DNA from: Candidatus Saccharibacteria bacterium UBA2112
GTDB lineage: Bacteria; Patescibacteriota; Saccharimonadia; Saccharimonadales; Saccharimonadaceae
DNA: 9,692 nucleotides
Reading direction: 5' to 3'
NCBI GenBank assembly: GCA_002331045.1
Contig: DCYK01000004.1
Location: 1 to 9,692, forward strand
The notes below the pieces were generated by a model. It did not search any database and had not been told where the DNA came from. It saw nothing but the letters and a program-made list of their open reading frames with translations. Position 1 is the stretch's first letter. Every line of letters starts with the position of its first letter. A program made the position numbers and the translations under genes. Shown here one piece after another: positions 1 through 5,582 of this stretch.

Positions 1-270
1 GTTGTAGATGAGATCTTCGACCGCCTCGGCGATGGCGTTGTTGCGCGGGGTGCTCGGGTTGTTCTCCTGCCACTCGTACAACGTACACTCGTGGCGGGTG
101 ACCTGTAAGTACAGGTGCGCCACGTCTTCGTCGAATGCGCGGTCACGGGTGACCTCGACCGGCACGCTTGTTGCGTGGTCCTGGACGCTGTTCTCATCGG
201 CCAATTGACCGAGAGCCATCTGATCCAGTTCGAACTTGATCGCCGCTTGAGTGCTCATGCAGGGTCGCAT
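1..270 (-). CDS. Unrecognised protein, 3' part cut off by the window edge
   Basis: An open frame of 90 codons runs from an ATG at 270-268 to the left edge with no stop, so the C-terminus is missing. The start is supported by a Shine-Dalgarno sequence (AGAGGAG) about 4 bases upstream; the next in-frame ATG (258) has none. The visible protein begins MRPCMSTQAAIKFELDQM and is acidic, soluble and without signal peptide or membrane segment. I recognise no family and propose no function. Codon use is unlike the neighbours: by hand count about 60% G+C overall and 72 of 90 third positions G or C, against 40 of 108 in rplL at the other end of the window. This suggests recent acquisition or a different selective regime (inference). 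It lies downstream of cysS in the same orientation but has its own promoter-like sequence. The plus-strand open frame over the same bases lacks comparable support. Confidence 0.7.
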   Translation of the reverse strand, partial: MRPCMSTQAAIKFELDQMALGQLADENSVQDHATSVPVEVTRDRAFDEDVAHLYLQVTRHECTLYEWQENNPSTPRNNAIAEAVEDLIYN

Positions 271-308
271 GGTACTCCTCTCTAGACGTAAATGAACGAA
301 ACAGTAAT

Positions 309-337
309 ATTTTAACATAAATAGTACTATATTACAA
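309..337 (-). promoter_or_regulatory. Putative sigma70-type promoter for the left-edge gene, with a palindrome in its spacer
   Basis: On the minus strand a -35 box TTGTAA (332-337, 4/6 to consensus) and a -10 box TAAAAT (309-314, 5/6) are separated by exactly 17 bp. Transcription would begin near 302, giving a leader of about 30 bases that carries the Shine-Dalgarno of the left-edge gene. The spacer contains a perfect 10-bp palindrome, ATAGTACTAT (321-330), which could be an operator half-site pair or chance in AT-rich DNA. No GC-rich hairpin with a U-run follows the cysS stop, so read-through from cysS is also possible. Confidence 0.45.
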
Positions 338-353
338 GTATAGGAGTGGTTAT

Positions 354-1769
354 CTAACTACTTCGTTCCCAGACGACACCATGGGGAGTGTCGCGAACAA
401 CAAGTCCCTGCTTTTCTAGCTCATCACGTACGTGATCGGATTTCTCCCAGTCTTTTGCCTCTCGGGCTCGCTGTCGTTCGGTTAGCAGCATCTTTTGCTC
501 TTCATTGATATCGGGTGTATCTTCTAGTAGTTGTAGCCCGAGCATCTCGTCGATCGCTTCAAGTAGCTGTACAAGATTACCTCGATGTATTTTGTCGACT
601 CTCGCAGCTTCAATGTCGGCGAACGCCTCATCAATAATACGCAGTGCCTTTGGTGTGTTCAGGTCATCACTCAGCACCTCGCGGAGTGTATCGATGACTT
701 CAAGTGACGGAATGTTATGAGGATCCTGTATGGTTGCATGAGTTTGGTGGCGGAGCGTGGCAATATTGTGCCAGTGGTTGAGACGATTTTGTGCGGTCTG
801 AAGAATGTCCCAAGTAAAATTTCCTTCTGTTCTATAGTGTTTACTCAGGACGAGAAGTTTAAATGCTTGTATGTTATAGCCTTTATCCTGAATACCTTTA
901 AGGGTATAGATATTATCGAGGCTTTTACTCATCTTGGTGCCATTAACCTTAATGTGGTTTGCATGAAGCCATATGCGACTAAACTGTTTACCGGTGACAG
1001 CTTCGGTCTGTGCTATTTCGTTCGTGTGGTGCACTGGGATATGATCAATACCGCCGGTATGCATATCAATTTGGTCACCGAGTAGTTCGCGAGCTAGTAC
1101 ACTGCATTCGAGGTGCCAGCCAGGAAAACCCTTGCCCCATGGGCTGTCCCACTCCATATCGCGTTTTTCGTTGGGATCGCTGAACTTCCATACAGCAAAG
1201 TCTGTCGGGTTTTTCTTGCCAGTGTCGGCAACTCGGGCGCCAAACTGTAAACCATCAATGTCTAGGCGCGCGAGTTTACCGTATGCCTTGAGCTTGCTCG
1301 TGTCAAAATACACACCATCATTGAGTGTATAAGTATATCCCTTGGCTTCTAGTTGACGAACGAAATCGATTTGCTGCGGAATGTAGTCGGTTGCGCGTGG
1401 TAGATGGTCGGGGCGGATAAGACCAAGCTGACTATACGCTTCATTGTCGGCAATTGCTATGTATTTGTCGGCCACTTCCCAGGCAGTCTTCCCCTCACGG
1501 AGTGCCCCTTTTTGCATCTTGTCCTCCCCGGCGTCTTCATCGCTTGTTAGGTGTCCGACATCTGTAATGTTCTGTACGCGCGTGACATCGTAATCATTTG
1601 CGCGAAGTGTTCGTACGAGGATATCCCAATAAATATAACTGACCCAATTCCCAATATGTGGTTGGCTATATACAGTCAGCCCGCAGGTGTAGAGGCGAAC
1701 CTTTTTGTCTTCGAGCGGTCGAAGCGGCTCGGCATGTCGTGAAAGTGTATTATACAGAGTGACTGTCAT
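354..1769 (-). CDS. cysS: Cysteinyl-tRNA synthetase
   Basis: Class Ia aminoacyl-tRNA synthetase that charges tRNA-Cys with cysteine using ATP in the cytoplasm. I place the start at 1769 (MTVTLYNTLSRHAEPL), which aligns with the normal CysRS N-terminus; this gives 471 residues, about the family length. An upstream in-frame ATG at 1808 would add 13 residues and a 59-base overlap. Visible motifs: CGLTVYSQPHIGN at 29-41, holding zinc ligand Cys29 and the HIGH-type signature written HIGN; zinc ligands Cys222, His247 and Glu251 (the HHTNE segment); KMSKS at 279-283; and the C-terminal CysRS-specific region (DDLNTPKAL, then REAKDWEKSDHVRDEL). All four expected zinc ligands are kept, unlike the decayed zinc sites in RecR and DnaX here. 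The start overlaps the end of the DHH gene by 20 bases, so the two are translationally coupled. The ribosome site is weak (AAGG about 12 bases upstream). Confidence 0.97.
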   Translation of the reverse strand: MTVTLYNTLSRHAEPLRPLEDKKVRLYTCGLTVYSQPHIGNWVSYIYWDILVRTLRANDYDVTRVQNITDVGHLTSDEDAGEDKMQKGALREGKTAWEVADKYIAIADNEAYSQLGLIRPDHLPRATDYIPQQIDFVRQLEAKGYTYTLNDGVYFDTSKLKAYGKLARLDIDGLQFGARVADTGKKNPTDFAVWKFSDPNEKRDMEWDSPWGKGFPGWHLECSVLARELLGDQIDMHTGGIDHIPVHHTNEIAQTEAVTGKQFSRIWLHANHIKVNGTKMSKSLDNIYTLKGIQDKGYNIQAFKLLVLSKHYRTEGNFTWDILQTAQNRLNHWHNIATLRHQTHATIQDPHNIPSLEVIDTLREVLSDDLNTPKALRIIDEAFADIEAARVDKIHRGNLVQLLEAIDEMLGLQLLEDTPDINEEQKMLLTERQRAREAKDWEKSDHVRDELEKQGLVVRDTPHGVVWERSS

Positions 1770-2742
1770 ATTCGTGTAGAGCCTTGTCTGTTGCATTAAT
1801 GAGTTCATGCACTATTGTGTCATAGTCTTCATAGGCGCGAAAGCCAGCGGCATAGTTATGTCCACCTCCACCGAAGTAACCGGCGATTGTTTCAGCAATA
1901 GGAATATTGCTTCGTAGTTTTCCGGTAACTTTACCGTCAGGATATGATTTTAGCGAAACACCAATCTGTACACCCTCGACGAGGCGCATTTCGTCCAGCA
2001 CCAGCATACTAGGGTTATATTGATCGCTGTATTGCTGGATCTCATCCCACGGTATATGAACGAGCGCGAGTTTACCGTCTAGTAGGTATTCGATACGGTT
2101 GATTAACGCTCCTTTGTAGGCAAGGATCTCGGGCGATTTTTTCATGAACTCACGTCGCCGTTCTTCGATATCGGAATTTTTGGCACCGAGCTCAGTGAGT
2201 TTGCCAGCAATGAAGTAGGTCTGTGCTGTCACGTTTTGCGTGGTAAGACCGAGGCTGTCGCTCATGAGTGCAATGAGCATGCTTTCGGCGGCTTGTTTAC
2301 TGATTGTCCAACTGTTCGTAGTCGCAAGATTGTAGATCACTTCGCTGGTAGCAACGGCATCCTGGGATAATATCGTATGTTCGAATGACAAGTTCGATTC
2401 GGTTGTGTGGTGATCGATCACAAGTACTGGATGTGTTTCCAGGTAGTGACGTACGCCTGGTGTTTCAAGGACCTTGCCAAGCAGGACATCGGCTGCAGTG
2501 TCGACGATAATCGCCAGATCTGCACTGGTATCAAAATCACCTACAACCCTGTCCCAGCCTTTAATGTAACGAAGGTACTTGGGGACATCAACTGGGCAAT
2601 ACATCGTTACTTTTTTGCCGAGATCACCGAGGATTTCCTCGAGCGCCACGGCACTACCGACACTATCTCCGTCTGGGTTTTCGGCTTGGATGATAATCAC
2701 CTTATTGGCGTCGTTAATCATCTCGGTTACTTGTTTATTCAT
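1750..2742 (-). CDS. DHH/DHHA1-family phosphoesterase, NrnA-like (nanoRNase / pAp phosphatase class)
   Basis: A 330-residue protein with the full NrnA-like architecture: an N-terminal DHH domain and a C-terminal DHHA1 substrate-binding domain. Motifs: PDGDSVGS at 23-30 (motif I), Asp81 in IIVDTAAD (motif II), DHH at 110-112, Asp162 in MSDSLGL (motif IV), and GGGGHNYAAGF at 291-301 (DHHA1 signature). Family members hydrolyse short RNA oligonucleotides and/or 3'-phosphoadenosine 5'-phosphate with manganese; some act on cyclic dinucleotides, so the substrate is uncertain. The metal-ligand histidine normally three residues before the motif I proline is Ala20 here (QAENPDGD), so two-metal chemistry may be altered. 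The ATG at 2742 lies 8 bases after a TACAAT -10 box and has no Shine-Dalgarno, which suggests a leaderless or nearly leaderless mRNA. The gene is divergent from the 108-residue orphan and overlaps cysS downstream. Confidence 0.92.
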   Translation of the reverse strand: MNKQVTEMINDANKVIIIQAENPDGDSVGSAVALEEILGDLGKKVTMYCPVDVPKYLRYIKGWDRVVGDFDTSADLAIIVDTAADVLLGKVLETPGVRHYLETHPVLVIDHHTTESNLSFEHTILSQDAVATSEVIYNLATTNSWTISKQAAESMLIALMSDSLGLTTQNVTAQTYFIAGKLTELGAKNSDIEERRREFMKKSPEILAYKGALINRIEYLLDGKLALVHIPWDEIQQYSDQYNPSMLVLDEMRLVEGVQIGVSLKSYPDGKVTGKLRSNIPIAETIAGYFGGGGHNYAAGFRAYEDYDTIVHELINATDKALHEYDSHSV

Positions 2743-2750
2743 TGGTGTCT

Positions 2751-2759
2751 ATTGTAACA
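2751..2759 (-). promoter_or_regulatory. Extended -10 promoter for the DHH gene and cysS
   Basis: The minus strand reads TGTTACAAT, an extended -10 (TG-N-TACAAT, 5/6 in the hexamer), ending 8 bases before the ATG at 2742. Transcription would start within a base or two of the start codon. No good -35 hexamer sits 16-18 bp upstream, as expected for an extended -10 promoter; that position falls within the left arm of the inverted repeat at 2770-2800. Confidence 0.5.
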
Positions 2760-2769
2760 GAGGTATGAC

Positions 2770-2800
2770 TATGCGCATATAGTTGACGTATATGTGCATA
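2770..2800. promoter_or_regulatory. Candidate operator: paired TATGYGCATA boxes in the divergent promoter
   Basis: Two near-identical 10-bp boxes, TATGCGCATA (2770-2779, a perfect palindrome) and TATGTGCATA (2791-2800), start 21 bp apart, about two helical turns. Taken with flanking bases, 2770-2781 and 2789-2800 form a 12-bp inverted repeat with one imperfect pair and a 7-base centre. The centre carries the plus-strand -35 box TTGACG; the left arm covers the minus-strand -35 region. This arrangement suits binding by a dimeric or paired regulator controlling both genes. Identity of the regulator is unknown. Confidence 0.45.
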
Positions 2801-2811
2801 AGTGTTATCAT
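2783..2811 (+). promoter_or_regulatory. Sigma70-type promoter for the plus-strand orphan gene
   Basis: -35 TTGACG (2783-2788, 5/6) and -10 TATCAT (2806-2811, 5/6) are 17 bp apart, and the -10 is extended by TG at 2803-2804. This is among the best promoter matches in the window. The expected start of transcription, about 7 bases after the -10, falls on the A of the ATG at 2818, which implies a leaderless transcript. Confidence 0.6.
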
Positions 2812-2817
2812 AATAAA

Positions 2818-3144
2818 ATGAAAAATCCGGATATGAACTATACAGTAGATCCTCTCGATAACACCGAAGAATTACCGCTGCGTCGTCCCCTATCAGTAGA
2901 AAAAGGAGCACTGCTGCACGACATCCTGGATCGTCGCATAACTTGGTCTGATGATCGAACTTATAGTAGTGATGATGAGGGTAATATGATAACGACAAAT
3001 ACAGATCCATCTAGCGGGTCGGAGTTGTCAGTAGTGATAAGCGCAGAAACAATGCAATATACAGAAATGTTATATCTCCTTGGTAATACGGCGCATCGCA
3101 GTGTCAGGGATGAGCTTCGTCAACTGTTCGATTCTCATTCATGA
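2818..3144 (+). CDS. Orphan hypothetical protein, 108 residues, probably leaderless
   Basis: The only plausible plus-strand gene in the window. I choose the ATG at 2818 because a well-formed promoter ends six bases upstream of it; a longer frame from GTG 2794 would begin upstream of the predicted transcription start, inside the promoter. There is no Shine-Dalgarno. The protein starts MKNPDMNYTVDPLDNTEELP and is acidic and hydrophilic, with no membrane segment or cysteines; residues of about 40-70 are rich in Ser, Thr, Asp and Gly and look disordered, and the C-terminus (RSVRDELRQLFDSHS) looks helical. I recognise no family. It ends 2 bases from the recR stop in a convergent arrangement and is divergent from the DHH gene, sharing a 75-bp promoter with a candidate operator. 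A self-regulating DNA-binding role is possible, but no helix-turn-helix is evident. A minus-strand frame over its first half (2735-3010) is rejected. Confidence 0.6.
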   Translation: MKNPDMNYTVDPLDNTEELPLRRPLSVEKGALLHDILDRRITWSDDRTYSSDDEGNMITTNTDPSSGSELSVVISAETMQYTEMLYLLGNTAHRSVRDELRQLFDSHS

Positions 3145-3146
3145 GC

Positions 3147-3761
3147 TTACAGTTCTTTGCGGCCTTCTAGGGCATGACCAAGAGTAATCTGATCGGCATA
3201 TTCTAGGTCGACGCCGACTGGAATGCCGCGCGCCAAGCGTGACATTTTAATAGTGACGCCAGCTTCTTGTATGTGTCGCTGCAGAAAGAGTGCGGTCGAC
3301 TCGCCTTCGACACTGGCGTTGGTGGCGATAATTAGCTCTGTTGCTTTGTCTTTGTCGATTCGTTCCATTAGCTCGGCAATATGCAGTTGCTCGGGGCCGA
3401 TGCCATCAATCGGGCTGATTGCTCCGCCGAGTACATGGTAGGTGCCTTTATACTGCCCTGTTCGTTCAATAGCTATGATATCTAGCGGCTCTTCAACGAC
3501 GGCAATAGTCGTTTTGTCACGAGAGGGATCACTGTATAGCGGTGACACCTCTTGTGACGAATCAATTAACGCAAAGGTCACTGGGCATGAAGTGACACCA
3601 TTATGAAGCTTGTCGAGACTTGCCGTGAGTTTGTCTGTGACGTGCGGTTTAGCGCGTAACAGATAGTATGCATATCGTTCCGCGGTGCGTGCACCTACGC
3701 CCGGCAATCGTCCAAGCTCCTCAATGACATCTGTCAATGCACTCGGTAGCAGGTTGGACAT
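3147..3761 (-). CDS. recR: Recombination mediator RecR with decayed zinc finger
   Basis: RecR works with RecO (and RecF) to load RecA onto SSB-coated single-stranded DNA. The 204-residue length is normal. Domains in order: helix-hairpin-helix (RLPGVGARTAERYAYYLL, about 18-35), the zinc-finger region (about 56-82), a Toprim domain (VVEEPLDIIAIE from about 88; HVLGGAISPIDGIGPEQL at 109-126; NASVEGESTA at 148-157), and the C-terminal region with SRLARGIPVGVDLEYAD. The C4 zinc finger is nearly gone: only Cys59 remains, while the other three expected cysteines are Thr62, Ser73 and Tyr76, though the surrounding LIDSSQ and YSDPSRD framework is kept. The ATG at 3761 lies 3 bases after the ybaB stop, with an AGGA sequence about 10 bases upstream, so it is co-transcribed and probably coupled with ybaB. 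Its stop faces the orphan gene's stop across 2 bases with no terminator visible between. Confidence 0.96.
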   Translation of the reverse strand: MSNLLPSALTDVIEELGRLPGVGARTAERYAYYLLRAKPHVTDKLTASLDKLHNGVTSCPVTFALIDSSQEVSPLYSDPSRDKTTIAVVEEPLDIIAIERTGQYKGTYHVLGGAISPIDGIGPEQLHIAELMERIDKDKATELIIATNASVEGESTALFLQRHIQEAGVTIKMSRLARGIPVGVDLEYADQITLGHALEGRKEL

Positions 3762-3764
3762 CCA

Positions 3765-4067
3765 CTACATTCCTAGATTGCCGAGACCGCCCATGAGGGG
3801 TTTCATCTTTTCGGCCGCGATTTCTTGTGCTTTTGTCATACCGTCGCGAATGGCAACTTCGACATTACTCTCGAGTTCTTCGATATCATCCAAATCAACT
3901 TGTTCGGGGTCAATCTTTACCTTTTCTACTTTTAGTTCGCCATTGATCGTGATTTCTACCATTGGCTTGTCGTCATCACCACCTGACACAACAACTACCT
4001 TTTGTTTCTTTAGATCTTTTTGTGCTTTACGCAGTTCGTTCAACATCTTCATTTGGTCAAAAGCCAT
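3765..4067 (-). CDS. ybaB: YbaB/EbfC-family nucleoid-associated DNA-binding protein
   Basis: A 100-residue protein of the usual YbaB/EbfC length and layout: an N-terminal helix (MAFDQMKMLNELRKAQKDLKKQ), a central beta region (VVVVSGGDDDKPMVEITINGELKVEKVKIDP), and C-terminal helices (VEVAIRDGMTKAQEIAAEKMKPL) with a Gly/Met/Leu tail. Family members are dimers with a tweezer-like shape that bind DNA and are encoded next to recR and dnaX in many bacteria. The start is secured by the strongest ribosome site in the window (AAGGAGGAAG, about 6 bases before the ATG). A TACAATAG -10-like element about 29 bases upstream suggests an internal promoter for ybaB-recR. Confidence 0.95.
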   Translation of the reverse strand: MAFDQMKMLNELRKAQKDLKKQKVVVVSGGDDDKPMVEITINGELKVEKVKIDPEQVDLDDIEELESNVEVAIRDGMTKAQEIAAEKMKPLMGGLGNLGM

Positions 4068-4093
4068 ATTTTCTTCCTCCTTCTGGTATGTAT

Positions 4094-4101
4094 CTATTGT
4101 A
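4094..4101 (-). promoter_or_regulatory. -10-like TACAATAG element upstream of ybaB
   Basis: The minus strand carries TATACAATAG in the 45-bp gap between the glycosyltransferase stop and ybaB. The octamer TACAATAG is identical to those before the DHH gene and dnaX. No convincing -35 lies 16-18 bp upstream. If used, transcription starts near 4089, leaving a leader of about 21 bases that contains the strong Shine-Dalgarno of ybaB. Confidence 0.35.
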
Positions 4102-4112
4102 TAGTAGTTTTA

Positions 4113-5555
4113 TCATTTTTTATAGATATAGAAGCGGTCGCTGTCTTCGGAGGTTGCTGTCGTCACGATGCGAGTTGGCGTAAGGGTGATCTTTTCATGA
4201 GCTGCACGAGTGGCTGCGAAGGAACCACTATCACGAGGTACACTTGTGAGAATGCGAGGAGGGGTATCTTCGTAGCTCGCAAGTGCCGCATAGAATGGCA
4301 GTTCATGCTCGGCAACAACAATTTTTTCAATGTTTTTGTGCTCTATATGTTCGTTGTATAGCTCGACATCATGGCTAAAACTCGAAGCAGTGACTGGATC
4401 GTAGCGATACCCATCGAAATATCGTCCTAGTCCCGATACGACGAGACCAGCAACCAATATAGCCAAGGGAACAATGCCGATAAATCGGGCATAGGGATTA
4501 CGTGGAAACATGTCATACCAAAAACGTAGCAAGTAGCTGAGCCCATTCGCAAGAAGCAGGAGCAATGGTACGAATGCAATGCTTTCGAATTGCGGATTAA
4601 TGATTAAGATCGGAAGGAGCAATATGATCCAAGCGACAAGCGTGTAGCTACGCGCAGTGTACCGTATCTTAAATAGTTGCCAGACACCGAGAACGATAAG
4701 CGCGATTGACCCGAGACCAAGCACTGGTGTCATCAAGGGCCCGCTCTGCGGCGTGATGAAGTTAAAGTACTGTTGCGATATATTTTGTAAGTTCATGAGG
4801 ACATCTGGCGGCCATGAAGACGGAACACCGAGTAGTTCCAGCAGAAGACGGGAATCAACCAGGATAAGAGCAATTAACGGAGCAGCGAGCGAGAGGCTGA
4901 TTGATGTTAGGAGTAGTAAGTGCGCGAGTGACATCCGCTTGAGGACGTAGCGAACATGAGGATGTAGCAATCCGGCGCTGACAATTGCGAGAACAAGGTA
5001 GAGGCTTAATGGAGTGTAGAGACTGAGGGGCACCATGATAAAAAACATAATTTTCCAAAAGCGTTTATGGTGCGGTGAGGTGGTGATCATTGTCGCCGCG
5101 AGCAATAACCATATTGGCCATAGGAAATACATGACAGTACCCGTCCCAACTTGGGCGATGAACAAAAACTGCCCCGTCGTGATCATAATGATTGTCGCCA
5201 AGAGGGCGATGCTCGGTCGGAACCATCGGCGCAGCAAGAAGACGGCACCGATACCAGCAAAGAATGCGGCAATAAGTGATGGCAGCTTGAACGCGAATTC
5301 GCTGGGTCCTAACAGTTCCATGCTAACGCGTTGCATAACAAAGAATGGCATGTTGGGTACTGCGATCGTATCAATGTCTTGCAGGTCCATTGCTGCCGTT
5401 GCAACAAACTGCTCTTGTTCATCCGTACTGAGTCCGCCGGGAACATGAAGTCCCGCGATAACAAGTAGCGCGATAAATGCCAAAACAACGAGTAAATAAC
5501 CTATCTGATAGCGAAAACGGTACGTTAAAAACTTACTAAAAAATAATCCCGCCAT
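4113..5555 (-). CDS. GT-C type integral membrane glycosyltransferase (PMT/ArnT-like)
   Basis: A 480-residue polytopic membrane protein. Likely membrane segments lie near residues 18-36, 91-108, 114-133, 141-157, 168-195, 208-232, 274-293, 304-320, 326-344 and 357-376, followed by a soluble C-terminal domain of about 100 residues. The first extracytoplasmic loop has Asp45-Glu46 in LSTDEQEQF, where GT-C enzymes carry their catalytic acid. It is followed by PNMPFFVMQRVSMELLGPSE and FKLPSLIAAFFAG, matching the pattern of PMT/ArnT-like enzymes (a Pro-rich loop, then G-P-S-E-x-A-x-R/K-L-P-S). Such enzymes transfer sugars from polyprenyl-phosphate donors to lipids or proteins outside the cytoplasmic membrane; donor and acceptor cannot be read here. 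The ATG at 5555 has a GGAG ribosome site 6-7 bases upstream and lies 27 bases after dnaB. It sits oddly inside a replication/recombination operon; no terminator follows it. Confidence 0.85.
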   Translation of the reverse strand: MAGLFFSKFLTYRFRYQIGYLLVVLAFIALLVIAGLHVPGGLSTDEQEQFVATAAMDLQDIDTIAVPNMPFFVMQRVSMELLGPSEFAFKLPSLIAAFFAGIGAVFLLRRWFRPSIALLATIIMITTGQFLFIAQVGTGTVMYFLWPIWLLLAATMITTSPHHKRFWKIMFFIMVPLSLYTPLSLYLVLAIVSAGLLHPHVRYVLKRMSLAHLLLLTSISLSLAAPLIALILVDSRLLLELLGVPSSWPPDVLMNLQNISQQYFNFITPQSGPLMTPVLGLGSIALIVLGVWQLFKIRYTARSYTLVAWIILLLPILIINPQFESIAFVPLLLLLANGLSYLLRFWYDMFPRNPYARFIGIVPLAILVAGLVVSGLGRYFDGYRYDPVTASSFSHDVELYNEHIEHKNIEKIVVAEHELPFYAALASYEDTPPRILTSVPRDSGSFAATRAAHEKITLTPTRIVTTATSEDSDRFYIYKK

Positions 5556-5564
5556 GTATTCTCC

Positions 5565-5573
5565 AGTATAGCA
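5565..5573 (-). promoter_or_regulatory. Possible extended -10 promoter before the glycosyltransferase
   Basis: The dnaB-glycosyltransferase gap reads TGCTATACT on the minus strand, an extended -10 (hexamer 5/6) ending 9 bases before the ATG. No -35 is evident. Transcription from it would begin only 2-3 bases before the ATG and would leave out the GGAG ribosome site, so it may be either a near-leaderless promoter or a coincidence within an operon. Confidence 0.25.
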
Positions 5574-5582
5574 CGAGCCTTA

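Noticed and set aside
1645..1658. HIGN in place of HIGH in CysRS as a sign of a defective enzyme
   Set aside because: The last position of the HIGH signature is known to vary among class I synthetases, and KMSKS and all four zinc ligands are intact.
1770..1808. The longer cysS start at 1808
   Set aside because: The extra 13 residues precede the normal CysRS N-terminus and would enlarge the overlap with the DHH gene to 59 bases without a better ribosome site.
2735..3010. A 91-residue minus-strand frame opposite the orphan gene
   Set aside because: It overlaps the DHH start and its promoter, has an odd Tyr/His-rich composition, and lacks a ribosome site or promoter; the plus-strand gene has a well-formed promoter at its ATG.
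4020..4361. Plus-strand frames across the ybaB and glycosyltransferase region
   Set aside because: They are shadows of well-identified minus-strand genes and have no family features of their own.
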